In this document: positions 15,564 through 24,441 of the stretch, piece after piece
Position numbering within the stretch: position 1 is the stretch's first letter
Layout: every line of letters starts with the position of its first letter
Assembly: GCA_964475415.1 (NCBI GenBank)
Contig: CAYYWZ010000006.1
Location: 33,157-97,156, forward strand
Length of the DNA stretch: 64,000 bases
Direction: 5' to 3'
Source: CALCMJ01 sp964475415
GTDB taxonomy: Bacteria; Bacteroidota; Bacteroidia; Chitinophagales; Saprospiraceae
Notes under the pieces: model-generated
What the model was told of the DNA's origin: nothing
Seen by the model: only the letters and a program-made list of their open reading frames with translations
Database searches by the model: none
Position numbers and translations under genes: made by a program

Positions 15564-17054
15564 TTAATTCGTATTTCCAGTAACTTTAATATAAGATACA
15601 AATTCTAAATTTGCCTTTCTAGGAGGAATTTTAAATCCATTATCTATATATATATTATAATTTTGATCTTTTAAACATTTCAATTCTTCAATACTAGGGA
15701 TTTTTTCATATCCTATCATACCAGTATGAAACATCAACTCAATAGGAAAACGACAGTTAAAAACAATTTGGCTTTCATTATAATCTATCTTTTCAACATC
15801 TTTCATATTTGAAATCCACGATGCAGTTCTGTTTATATTATGAAATGGCTTTACCCGCTCAAAACAATACCTAATTGGTAATAAAAAAAGTAATATGCTT
15901 AATATTTTTATTAAAAATATCCGCCTTGTCTTAATCGTTTGTAAAAATTCATAAAATATTGCACACATTATAAATATTGCTGGAGCAGTAAATAGTGTAT
16001 ATGCTTGTAATTTTGTCTGAACAAGAGAAAAGAATAAAAATGGGACAATAATCCATATTAATAACATAAATTTTCTACGATCATACTTAGTCGTAAAACA
16101 AGTATAAATAAGCCAACAAAATGGCAAGTATATTATCTCTCCAAATATAATTCTCATCCTATCGAAATGATAAAAAAAAGATCGTCCTTTAGGACCTAAT
16201 ACTTCAAAAACATGTTTAAAATTGTAATACGACTCCCATGCCGCTTCTTTAGGGAAGAAAGAATATATATAAAATTGCCAAGGCAAAACTATAAAAGCAA
16301 CAATTGCAAATAATATAAATAAATATTTGATAATAGTACTTAAGTCTTTTTTTCCAAAAAAATATAATATCCAAACAGGTATGACAATCAAAGCAGGTAA
16401 CCATTTTGTTAAAATGGCAAACCCTAAAAATAAACTTCCAATCACCAAAAATTTAATTTTCATTCTATCTGTAAATTCAATTAAAGAACAAATAGAAAAG
16501 CATATAAAACAGAGAAAATATAAATCAATATGATCTGTAGATACTCTCCCAGCAGTTTGTTCAATAATAAGTCCATTTATAGAAAATAAAAAAGCTGAAA
16601 TCACACCAATTCTCTCCGAAAATAATTGCTTACCAATTTTATAAGTTACTAAAATAGATGCTGTAGATAATATTATTGAAGGAATCCTTATTGCTAAAAC
16701 ATTTTTCCCAAAAATCCACATGCTTAAAGCCATAGTATACAGTGGAATTGGTTGTTTATGTACCCAAATATGATTTGTAGACCAATTTTTGTAGTCGTAT
16801 TCAAGAACAGGGTTTTTATAAAGCATAGGTGTCCAAGGATTATCCAAAAGATTTTTAGCAACAAGGGCATGATATCTTTCATCCCATTCATGAAGAAATA
16901 AGTCAAACGAAGTGAAAATTCTCAATAATAAACCTGCAATTAAAATTAAATATAGAGCATATTTATAATCATTCTGTTTAAACTTATTATAGCTATAGAA
17001 TAAACAAATAACACAAACAACAATAGTAATAGTCCCAAAAAATTGATTTCCCAT
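15564..17054 (-). CDS. ArnT/PMT-like (GT39 or GT83) membrane glycosyltransferase
   Basis: A 496-residue polytopic protein with about eleven spans. The first large outer loop has the acidic motif HEWDERYHALVAKNLL, the catalytic Asp/Glu arrangement of polyprenyl-phosphate-sugar-dependent PMT/ArnT enzymes. It is followed by KQPIPLYTMALSMWIFG, the usual continuation of that loop. Such enzymes move a sugar from a polyprenyl phosphate donor to protein, lipid A or glycan on the periplasmic side. The GT2 enzyme at 2540-3259 could make such a donor. The gene lies wholly within the segment that splits yhhN and uses AT-rich codons. The acceptor is unknown. Confidence 0.85.
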   Translation of the reverse strand: MGNQFFGTITIVVCVICLFYSYNKFKQNDYKYALYLILIAGLLLRIFTSFDLFLHEWDERYHALVAKNLLDNPWTPMLYKNPVLEYDYKNWSTNHIWVHKQPIPLYTMALSMWIFGKNVLAIRIPSIILSTASILVTYKIGKQLFSERIGVISAFLFSINGLIIEQTAGRVSTDHIDLYFLCFICFSICSLIEFTDRMKIKFLVIGSLFLGFAILTKWLPALIVIPVWILYFFGKKDLSTIIKYLFILFAIVAFIVLPWQFYIYSFFPKEAAWESYYNFKHVFEVLGPKGRSFFYHFDRMRIIFGEIIYLPFCWLIYTCFTTKYDRRKFMLLIWIIVPFLFFSLVQTKLQAYTLFTAPAIFIMCAIFYEFLQTIKTRRIFLIKILSILLFLLPIRYCFERVKPFHNINRTASWISNMKDVEKIDYNESQIVFNCRFPIELMFHTGMIGYEKIPSIEELKCLKDQNYNIYIDNGFKIPPRKANLEFVSYIKVTGNTN

Positions 17055-17162
17055 TATTTTTATAATCCTCGCTATATATAATTATTGTTTGAAAGTTATA
17101 GATGATACAATAATTAAAAGTGCATAAGAAATCTTTTGCACTTTTAATTATTTCTAGCAGTG

Positions 17163-17780
17163 TTACCTTGCGATAATAAACTTAGAAATTACAATATTTG
17201 AATTTATTATAGTTCTTAAATAATATTCATCTGGTTGCAAATAACTTACATTAATTAAAATTTCCTCTGATAGAACATTAAAATTACTGATTACTTGACC
17301 TGATTTAGAAACTAACTCTACTTGATCAAATTTTATCGGTATGAGCTTATTATACTGAACATCGAATACTTACCAGTTATTTCGGAAGAAGCCGGATAAA
17401 ACTGCTTTAAAGTTAAATTCAATTTATACCTTTTTGATCTACTTCCATCCCATTGAATTATACTATTTTTTGAATTAAAAAATCTTATTCCCAAAATAAA
17501 AGATTTATCTTTTATAATAAATGATCTTTGTACTTCTAAAAACAAATTTCTATCTCGTTCGAAATTGGATCCTTTAAAACCTTGATTCTCTATTTAATTG
17601 AAAATAACCATTATTTACTATTCCAATTCCCAAATGATAAGATTGTGCAACTACAATACTTAATTCCAAAGAACTATAAAAACAAATAAGTAAAATGAAT
17701 ATCGATCTAAATGGAAACATTAATAATTTAAACTTGCGATAAGATAATATAAGATAATCTTTTACAAAAATCAAGCTCAT
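17163..17780 (-). pseudogene. Decayed T9SS cargo protein gene (two frameshifts)
   Basis: The ATG at 17780 opens a frame with a hydrophobic leader ending near VVAQSYHLG, which stops at 17574. The sequence resumes without a gap in the next frame (GSNFERDRNLFLEVQRS...) to about 17345. It shifts again to FDVQYNKLIPIKFDQVELV and a C-terminus ending NIVISKFIIAR, typical of a T9SS sorting domain. The first shift sits in a GTTTTAAAG run, where removing one T restores SRFKGSN. The repaired protein would have about 205 residues. I do not recognise the central part. Two shifts within 250 bp make a pseudogene more likely than sequencing error. Confidence 0.68.
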
Positions 17781-17926
17781 AATTTTTTATACAGAACTAG
17801 TTCTATCTTTATAACTATATTTAACTTTTTTTATTCCAAGTCATTTTGCATTTTACTTCCCAATTCAACCCTTTACAAAAGTGTAAACTATCTTCCTGGT
17901 CTGTACCGAATTGCTCATAACAATGA

Positions 17927-18283
17927 TTATAATAAAATATAGATAATCTTATCTATTTCTTTAAGGGCACCTATTCGTATTTGTTTTGCAAATACATAAG
18001 CATATAGTAGTTGCATGATAAAGAAAGATCCTAGACCTAATAAGAAATAATTCTCTGCCTCTTGTAATAAAAATATATCTCCTAATAGTGCAAAAATTAA
18101 TGCCATGAAAAAGTAGATAAAGTTAGGCAACTTAAAGAGCTCCCTATTACATAGTAAATAAAAGATCAAGGTTATAAGGATAAGTGGCTTAGAAAAATAT
18201 CTATAAGGTAGATCCAAGCTGATCACAAGGAGTTCTATAACACATATAATTATATACAAGGGTAAAAAAATCCTAGTATTCAC
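17927..18283 (-). pseudogene. yhhN: YhhN (lysoplasmalogenase-like) gene, N-terminal fragment
   Basis: Starting at GTG (18281-18283), 118 residues give the first four spans of a YhhN protein, with MALIFALLGDIFLLQ as the family signature in the third. The frame ends at TAA 17927-17929, just beside the edge of the inserted segment, after KEIDKIIYILL. The GTG shares a base with the TAG stop of the FAD enzyme (TAGTG), so this was the last gene of the kdsA operon. The rest of the protein is at 15181-15528. Confidence 0.8.
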
Positions 18284-19857
18284 TATGAAGATTTTTGCGT
18301 TGCAGAAAAATGATCTACCACTGCTCTAGCTACACGCTGACCATCCATACAAGCGGATAATATTCCTCCGGCATAACCAGCACCTTCTCCACAGGGATAT
18401 AAGTTTTCTATTTGCGGATGCTTACAAGTTCCTCTATCTCTAGGGATTTTTATAGGACTACTAGTTCTAGATTCTACAGCTATAATATTTGCATCAGGAG
18501 TGATGAATTTTGGAATTTTAAGACCGATTTGTTTTAATCCATTTATCAACCTTGTTACAACAAAATCAGGAAGAATATTATGTAAATCCTTAGCGATTAA
18601 ACCTGGAATATAAGAACTAGGATTTAGCTCCGAAGAAGGTTTTCTTTCTAGAAAATCTGTCAATTTCTGGGCAGGAGCAGCCTGTGTACCATCTCCGTTT
18701 TTAAAAATTTCTTGCTCTACATCCTTTTGAAAATCTAGAGATTTGAACTTACCCTTATAACCATGATTTTCTAATTCTTCGCAGGAGATAGAAGTTACAA
18801 AACCACTGTTTGCATAAGGGGAATCTCGTCGGGAAAGGCTCATGCCATTGACTACAATTTCTCCTGGTGCTGTAGCTGCGGGAACAACTAGTCCACCGGG
18901 GCACATGCAAAAAGAAAAGACGCCTAAGTTATCTACCTGAGCTGTCAGCTTATAAGATGCTGCAGGCAGGTTCTTCTCTCTTTGTTCTTGTCCATATTGT
19001 ATTAGATCTACTAGAGGCTGCGGATGCTCTATCCTGACACCTAGTGCAAAATCTTTTGCTGCTATTTCTATACCATGCTTATCAAGTAGGTAGAATATAT
19101 CTCTAGCAGAATGACCTGTAGCTAAGACGAGATTAGAAACTGTAATAGTACGACCATCTGATAATACAATAGAAGTTATTATTCCATTTTCTACTAGGAT
19201 ATCTACTAACTTAAGACTAAAGTGAATCTCTCCCCCATTTGCTTCTATGGTCTGTCTTATGGATTGAATTATTTTAGGTAATTTATTAGAGCCTATATGA
19301 GGATGAGCGTCTACTAGAATATCGTCTTGAGCACCGTGTTCTACTAGTAGCCGTAACACCTTTTCTATATTTCCTCTCTTTTGGGAACGTGTGTATAACT
19401 TTCCATCAGAATAAGTCCCTGCACCACCTTCACCGAAACAATAATTAGAATCCGGATTTACTACACCTTCTTGTTGTATAGCTTTCAGATCTCTACGTCT
19501 GGCTCTTACGTCCTTCCCTCTTTCTATTATGATAGGTTTATATCCTAGCTGTATCAACTCCAGTGCTGTAAAATAACCTGCAGGTCCTGCTCCTATAATA
19601 TGTATAGCTGGAGCATTTTCTACTGATCTAAAAGTAGATAGTATACTTTCTGTTAGTTGAAAATCCTCACCTATTCTGTATGCTATTCTTACAAGAAAAA
19701 ATGCCTGTTTCTTACGAGCATCTACAGACTTTCTGATTATTTTCCAGAATAGTTTTTGATGAGGCTTAGTCCTTAACTTCTTTTTTAATTTTATCTCTAT
19801 AAAGACATCATCCTCTATATGCTCCGGTAGTATTTTGAGTTCTATTATTTGCTCCAT
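18283..19857 (-). CDS. FAD-dependent oxidoreductase (COG2509 type)
   Basis: A 524-residue protein with an N-terminal ~85-residue ferredoxin-like domain (KPHQKLFWKIIRKSVDARKK), then a Rossmann dinucleotide motif IIGAGPAGYFTALEL near 92-106. Further on are GEGGAGTYSDGKLYTR, LATGHSARD and the C-terminal FAD-binding PCGEGAGYAGGILSAC. This order and length match the uncharacterised FAD-dependent dehydrogenase family COG2509. The reaction is not known. It begins 6 bp after kdsA and overlaps the yhhN start by one base, so kdsA, this gene and yhhN formed one operon. Confidence 0.9.
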   Translation of the reverse strand: MEQIIELKILPEHIEDDVFIEIKLKKKLRTKPHQKLFWKIIRKSVDARKKQAFFLVRIAYRIGEDFQLTESILSTFRSVENAPAIHIIGAGPAGYFTALELIQLGYKPIIIERGKDVRARRRDLKAIQQEGVVNPDSNYCFGEGGAGTYSDGKLYTRSQKRGNIEKVLRLLVEHGAQDDILVDAHPHIGSNKLPKIIQSIRQTIEANGGEIHFSLKLVDILVENGIITSIVLSDGRTITVSNLVLATGHSARDIFYLLDKHGIEIAAKDFALGVRIEHPQPLVDLIQYGQEQREKNLPAASYKLTAQVDNLGVFSFCMCPGGLVVPAATAPGEIVVNGMSLSRRDSPYANSGFVTSISCEELENHGYKGKFKSLDFQKDVEQEIFKNGDGTQAAPAQKLTDFLERKPSSELNPSSYIPGLIAKDLHNILPDFVVTRLINGLKQIGLKIPKFITPDANIIAVESRTSSPIKIPRDRGTCKHPQIENLYPCGEGAGYAGGILSACMDGQRVARAVVDHFSATQKSS

Positions 19858-19863
19858 CTGATT

Positions 19864-20655
19864 CTAGGTAACTGCTTTTCTTATTTTACTTATTTGACTA
19901 AGTAGCTCATCCAACTTATCTAGATGTAACATATTAGCTCCATCAGATTTAGCATTTGCTGGATCAGGATGGGTCTCTATAAAGAGACCATTTGCACCTA
20001 CTGCGACAGCAGCTTTGGCAATAGTGGCTATCATTTCTGGATTACCACCTGTCACACCACTAGACTGATTAGGTCTCTGGAGCGAATGGGTACAATCCAT
20101 AACAACTGCATCCGTATAAGCTTGCATAAGCGGTATAGATCTATAATCGACTACTAAGTCCTGATATCCAAAAGACGTTCCCCGCTCCGTAACAAGTACA
20201 TTATTGTTTTTGCTCTTTACTTTTTCTACGGCAAACTTCATAGAATCCGCAGACATAAACTGTCCCTTTTTAATATTTACTGGTATTCCAGTATTTGCCG
20301 CTGCTAATAATAGAGAGGTCTGACGACAAAGAAAAGCTGGAATTTGTAAAATATCTGCGTATTCTCCTGCTATTGCAGCTTCCTCTTCCGTATGAATATC
20401 AGTTGTCACCGGTACTCCGAGCTCATCTCTTATTTGACCTAGAATAGATAAGGCCTCTTTATCTCCTATTCCAGTAAAAGAATGGAGAGAAGACCTATTA
20501 GCTTTACGATAGGAAGCTTTGAAGATATAGTGGAATCCATATTTTTCGCAGAGTGTTTTCACCTTTTTTGCGATAAGAAAAGGTGTTTCTTTGTTCTCAA
20601 TAGCACATGGCCCACTTATTATAAATAGGGTATCTCCGAATAGGATATTAGACAT
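19864..20655 (-). CDS. kdsA: 3-deoxy-8-phosphooctulonate (KDO8P) synthase
   Basis: A TIM-barrel enzyme that condenses arabinose-5-phosphate with phosphoenolpyruvate to KDO-8-phosphate, for the lipopolysaccharide inner core. Visible family motifs are FIISGPCAIENKE, FKASYRKANRSS, TDIHTEEEA, LQIPAFLCRQTSLL and FIETHPDPANAKSDG. Length (~263 residues) is normal. The open frame reaches an ATG at 20667, but the -7 element at 20671-20679 puts the transcript start downstream of that codon. I therefore choose the ATG at 20655 (MSNILFGDTLF). First gene of the operon with the FAD enzyme and yhhN. Confidence 0.93.
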   Translation of the reverse strand: MSNILFGDTLFIISGPCAIENKETPFLIAKKVKTLCEKYGFHYIFKASYRKANRSSLHSFTGIGDKEALSILGQIRDELGVPVTTDIHTEEEAAIAGEYADILQIPAFLCRQTSLLLAAANTGIPVNIKKGQFMSADSMKFAVEKVKSKNNNVLVTERGTSFGYQDLVVDYRSIPLMQAYTDAVVMDCTHSLQRPNQSSGVTGGNPEMIATIAKAAVAVGANGLFIETHPDPANAKSDGANMLHLDKLDELLSQISKIRKAVT

Positions 20656-20670
20656 CGTATTATTCATATG

Positions 20671-20679
20671 ATAAAGGTA
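20671..20679 (-). promoter_or_regulatory. -7 promoter element of kdsA
   Basis: The minus strand reads CTACCTTTAT, close to TAnnTTTG with A in place of the last G. Transcription would start near 20665, leaving a leader of about 10 nt before the ATG at 20655. Confidence 0.45.
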
Positions 20680-20890
20680 GTATTCTATACGTGCTAAACT
20701 AAATTATTCGCTTATCTTGATCAATACTCCCGTTACCCCTATAAGTCACATAACAATTTTTAATTTAACATAATTTGTCAATATAAAAACGGTTAATAAA
20801 CATACCTATAATTGACATTTACAAAATTTTTAACGGATTAAAGAGCAATTTACTTATATTAATTTTGAATGAAATACATAATGTAAACTT
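20680..20890. other. Intergenic stretch upstream of the sRNA candidate
   Basis: AT-rich, no open frame. A possible plus-strand promoter (TTTTG, 16 nt, TAAACTTTAG) ends this stretch and would start transcription near 20895, just before the candidate sRNA. Confidence 0.35.
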
Positions 20891-20894
20891 TAGT

Positions 20895-21071
20895 TTTATT
20901 TTAGTAAATTACAAAATGTAAAACAGACGACATAAATAATTGCATTTCGGATAAGCGTTTTATGTCTTTTAAGTGTCATATATATGAAGCCCAAGATGAA
21001 AAATTTCTCAAAGATTTAAAGGGTGTTAAGGTTGTTTGCTGTCTGTATCTTTCAGGCAGCAACTTTTTTTT
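20895..21071 (+). ncRNA. Candidate small RNA with strong intrinsic terminator
   Basis: No protein gene fits here. An 8-bp helix GACATAAA (20929-20936) with TTTATGTC (20959-20966) encloses a 22-nt loop. After further weak hairpins comes a strong terminator at 21031-21071. An 11-codon open frame (ATG AAG CCC AAG ATG ...) lies at about 20984-21019 between the two structures. The RNA ends 350 bp before yidC, which has its own promoter, so a cis-acting leader is unlikely. The 5' end and the family are unknown. Confidence 0.45.
21031..21071 (+). terminator. Rho-independent terminator of the sRNA candidate
   Basis: GTTG...CTGTCTG pairs with CAGGCAGCAAC (a short bulge in the left arm, one G-U pair) around a TATCTTT loop, followed by eight T. 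Confidence 0.85.
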
Positions 21072-21386
21072 GTACTAAATCCAAATTATCTCTTCCCGTC
21101 TTATTTTCTGTGATGTTTATCTAATATCTATACTTTATAAATCAAATAGCTCCTTTATTTGTTTCCTAATCTGATGTCAAAAATCAGTAAGCTGGGTATG
21201 AACTTAATTTACATAAAAAAAACTAGCTACGGTCAAACTGCTTTAAAAGCCTATATATTTATATAAAATGGGCATAAAACTAGCTTTTTACGGATCTATA
21301 CGGCAAAAGATACCTAATGATGAACCATGTATTAATAATCGAGGTACTTCATGTCTAGAATCATAGATAAGCTAATAACAAAATTG
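21072..21386. other. Intergenic region upstream of yidC
   Basis: No gene recognised. The sequence ACTAGCT occurs twice in direct orientation (about 21222 and 21279), the second followed by T-rich sequence. No function can be assigned. Confidence 0.3.
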
Positions 21387-21394
21387 TACCTTTG
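21387..21394 (+). promoter_or_regulatory. -7 promoter element of yidC
   Basis: TACCTTTG in the context TTGTACCTTTGCA is the canonical Bacteroidota -7 element. The start site would be near 21400, giving a leader of about 20 nt before the yidC ATG at 21421. Confidence 0.75.
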
Positions 21395-21420
21395 CACTCA
21401 TTTTACAATAGTCTATATTA

Positions 21421-23250
21421 ATGGAAAAAACACAAGGGATAGGAGTCGTATTATTATTTCTTTTACTTACAGGGATGTTATTCTTAAACGCTCCTTCAGA
21501 AGAGGAAGTAGAAAAACAACAAAGAATTCAGGATTCTATAGAAAGAAGTGCGGCGACATCAGAACTAGAAGCGGAACGAGCTGTACAAGAAATACAAGCG
21601 AGTGATTCTGTACTTATCGCTAAGCGTAGCGAAAAATTCGGTGATTTATCAGCCTATGCAGGCGGTCAAGAAGAAATAACTGTACTAGAAAATGACCAGA
21701 TAAAACTAGAATTAAGTAATAAGGGAGGATATATAAAAAATGTTATACTTAAGGATTTTAATAAAATAAGCGATGGTCCAGATAAAGAGGAATTAATAAC
21801 AAAGGTCCAATTACTTAATGATAAAAGAAATAAGTTCGAATATCTACTTCCTGATCCTGTCAAAGGAGAAATAAGTACCTCAGATCTGTTTTTCGAAACG
21901 GAAAAAACATCTAATGGAGTAAAATTCTTTTTACATACAGATAATGGAAGAAAATTCGAACAAACATATACACTTAACAGCAGTGAATATCTTGTGGATT
22001 ATAATATTCTGAGTCAAGGTTATCAAAATGACAAAGGCCTTAAGTTAAGATGGAAAAACTACCTTGACAAAATAGAAAAGAATGTAAATTTCGAAAAATA
22101 CTATGCTACTGTCTATTACAAACCTGTAGACGACAGCTCTGACTATTGTAGCTGTAGAGGCGATGATACAGAAGAGTTAGAAGGTGAAAAACTAGAATGG
22201 GTATCACATGTACATCAGTTTTTTAACACAAGTTTGATAAGTAGAAGCAAGCCCTTTGCAGGTACAGAGATGACGACAGAAATGCTGCCTGAGGAAGATG
22301 TTAGCTTTAAGGTAGTAAGCTCTACAATGCATGTTCCTGTAGATAATGGCAGTCCATTCAGCATGCAGATGTACCTAGGACCTAATGAGTTCAATATACT
22401 TAAAGGCATGGATAATGGTCTAGAAGAAATCATTCCTTTCGGAAGAAGTATATTTGGAACAATCAACAGATGGATTATAAGACCTTCCTTTAATTTCCTT
22501 TCTAAGTTTATAGGATCTAAGGGCGTCGTAATTATAGTACTGATATTTATTATCAAGATGCTACTCTACCCCCTTACCTATAAGATGTTACATTCTCAAG
22601 CGAAGATGGGAGCGCTGAAACCTGTTGTAGAAAAAAGTAAGGAAAAGTTCAAAGATGAACCTCAGAAAGCACAGATGGAAACCATGAAGGTATATCGAGA
22701 GTATGGTGTCTCTCCTCTAGGGGGTTGTATGCCTATGATCGTACAGATGCCTATCTGGTATGCCCTATTTAGGTTTTTTCCTGCCTCTATAACTTTCAGA
22801 CAAGAGAGTTTCTTATGGGCTAATGATCTTTCATCCTACGATGTCATATACAATCTACCGTTTACAATTCCCGCTTTCGGAGCGCACATCAGTTTGTTTA
22901 CTATATTATGGGCAATATCGACGCTCATATATACTTACTACAATACTAAGCATATGGATATGTCAGCTAATCCAGCTATGAAGTATGTGCAGTATATGAT
23001 GCCTGTTATGTTTCTTGTTTTCTTTAACAACTATGCTTCCGGGCTAACGTGTTATATGTTTTTCAGTAATTTGTTTAACATTATACAAACCGTAGTTACT
23101 AAGAAATATGTTTTTGATGATGAGAAGCTGAGGGCCGAACTAGATATCCAGAAACAGAAACCAAAGAAGAAAGGTGGATTTCAGTCTAGACTAGAAGAGG
23201 CTATGAAGCAACAGCAGGAGCTACAGAAAAAACAAGGCAAGAAAAAATAA
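21421..23250 (+). CDS. yidC: Membrane protein insertase YidC
   Basis: A 609-residue Oxa1/Alb3/YidC insertase with the Gram-negative layout: an N-terminal span (GIGVVLLFLLLTGMLFL), a large periplasmic domain (~30-340), then the five-span insertase core from about 350. Core motifs are IIKMLLYPLTYKM, LGGCMPMIVQMPIWYALF and NNYASGLTCYMFFSN. The tail is Lys/Gln-rich, as usual for ribosome contact. It inserts inner-membrane proteins alone or with SecYEG. It has its own TACCTTTG promoter and is followed 5 bp later by gpsA, so the two are co-transcribed. Confidence 0.97.
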   Translation: MEKTQGIGVVLLFLLLTGMLFLNAPSEEEVEKQQRIQDSIERSAATSELEAERAVQEIQASDSVLIAKRSEKFGDLSAYAGGQEEITVLENDQIKLELSNKGGYIKNVILKDFNKISDGPDKEELITKVQLLNDKRNKFEYLLPDPVKGEISTSDLFFETEKTSNGVKFFLHTDNGRKFEQTYTLNSSEYLVDYNILSQGYQNDKGLKLRWKNYLDKIEKNVNFEKYYATVYYKPVDDSSDYCSCRGDDTEELEGEKLEWVSHVHQFFNTSLISRSKPFAGTEMTTEMLPEEDVSFKVVSSTMHVPVDNGSPFSMQMYLGPNEFNILKGMDNGLEEIIPFGRSIFGTINRWIIRPSFNFLSKFIGSKGVVIIVLIFIIKMLLYPLTYKMLHSQAKMGALKPVVEKSKEKFKDEPQKAQMETMKVYREYGVSPLGGCMPMIVQMPIWYALFRFFPASITFRQESFLWANDLSSYDVIYNLPFTIPAFGAHISLFTILWAISTLIYTYYNTKHMDMSANPAMKYVQYMMPVMFLVFFNNYASGLTCYMFFSNLFNIIQTVVTKKYVFDDEKLRAELDIQKQKPKKKGGFQSRLEEAMKQQQELQKKQGKKK

Positions 23251-23255
23251 AATTT

Positions 23256-24275
23256 ATGGATAAGCCTGTAGCTGTTCTAGGAGCCGGAAGCTTTGGTATA
23301 ACGGTAGCTAAGATGCTAGCTAAAAAAAGGGATGTCCTTATCTATGCTCGAAGGAAAGAAACTATAGATCAGATTAATAAGCAGCATAATATTCTAGAAA
23401 CGGATCTATCTGAAAATATTGTTGCGGATTCTGACTTAGAAAAAATAGCTAAATCATGCAAGGTTATTTTTCCTATTATCCCTTCTGCTAGTTTCAGAAA
23501 AGTCATGCAAGACTTAGCTCCATATGTAGGCCCATCTCACTTTATTATCCACGGTACTAAAGGACTAGATATAATAGATCGGCAGAATGAATTCCAGTCA
23601 ACAAGAGATCTGCTTATGACGATGTCTCAGGTCATCACAGACGAGACCTCTGTACTGAGAGTAGGCTGTCTTGCAGGGCCTAATCTAGCTAAAGAGATTC
23701 TAGATGGCCAACCGGCAGCTACTGTTGTAGCATCAGAATTTAAAGAAGTTATCGATATAGGCAAAAAGTTATTGGCCAATGAACAGTTCTATGTGTTCGG
23801 CTCTAATGATATACTAGGTGTAGAACTAGCAGGAGCTTATAAGAACATTATTGCTATAGCTTCTGGCATGCTTAGCGGTAAAGGTTATGGTCAGAATATG
23901 CAATCTATTCTGATAACCAGAGGACTGAGAGAAATGATTATTCTAGGAAGAGCATTAGGAACTACGGATGTAGCTTTCTTAGGAGTTGCAGGTATAGGAG
24001 ATCTAATTGCAACCTCTACTTCTGAAAACAGTAGAAATTTTAGTTTCGGAAAAAGACTTGCCCTAGGTGAAACCCAAGAAGCTATTATAAGTAGTTCTGA
24101 GGTAGTAGAAGGGGTAAGAACCTTAGGCCTGGTACAAAAGTTATCTAATGAATTAGGGCTGTTGCTACCTATAACTAATGTTATATTTAAAGTTGTTTTT
24201 GAGGAATTTACCATAGAAAAAGCTATTTCATTTCTAATGAAAATTCCTCCTGAGGAAGAGAATAGTTTCTTCTAA
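23256..24275 (+). CDS. gpsA: NAD(P)H-dependent glycerol-3-phosphate dehydrogenase
   Basis: A 339-residue enzyme making sn-glycerol-3-phosphate from dihydroxyacetone phosphate for phospholipid synthesis. Motifs: Rossmann loop VLGAGSFGITVAKML at 7-21, HGTKGLD, LAGPNLAKEIL, the catalytic Lys in GAYKNIIAIASGM, and GIGDLIATSTSENSRN. All are intact. It lies 5 bp downstream of yidC, a pairing that joins membrane protein insertion with membrane lipid supply. Assignment is firm. Confidence 0.96.
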   Translation: MDKPVAVLGAGSFGITVAKMLAKKRDVLIYARRKETIDQINKQHNILETDLSENIVADSDLEKIAKSCKVIFPIIPSASFRKVMQDLAPYVGPSHFIIHGTKGLDIIDRQNEFQSTRDLLMTMSQVITDETSVLRVGCLAGPNLAKEILDGQPAATVVASEFKEVIDIGKKLLANEQFYVFGSNDILGVELAGAYKNIIAIASGMLSGKGYGQNMQSILITRGLREMIILGRALGTTDVAFLGVAGIGDLIATSTSENSRNFSFGKRLALGETQEAIISSSEVVEGVRTLGLVQKLSNELGLLLPITNVIFKVVFEEFTIEKAISFLMKIPPEEENSFF

Positions 24276-24441
24276 AAGCCCATAAATTAGTGACAAAGTT
24301 GCTTTAATAGTCCTTCATTATATCTGTGTTTATAAAAATTGCATACCATAAATAGTGCTTTTTGTAGAATAATAGAAGGAAATGAAAACGAAAAGGCTAT
24401 CTTAATAGTTAGTGTTATTATACAACCAATAAAAGTGAGAG

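Larger units (their letters stand above)
15529..17922. mobile_element. 2.4-kb inserted segment splitting yhhN
   Basis: TGTTATGAGC at 15529-15538 and its exact reverse complement GCTCATAACA at 17913-17922 bound the segment separating the two halves of yhhN. It carries a GT39-type glycosyltransferase gene and a decayed T9SS cargo gene. It looks more AT-rich than its flanks. I find no transposase or integrase and no clear target-site duplication. Joining the outer flanks does not restore the reading frame exactly, so some bases were lost or added. It is either a passive cassette or a composite left by recombination; the mobile nature is inference. Confidence 0.5.

Noticed and set aside
15529..17922. 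Classical insertion sequence or composite transposon.
   Set aside because: No transposase, no long terminal repeats and no clear target duplication; only the 10-bp inverted ends support mobility, so I call it a segment with open mechanism.
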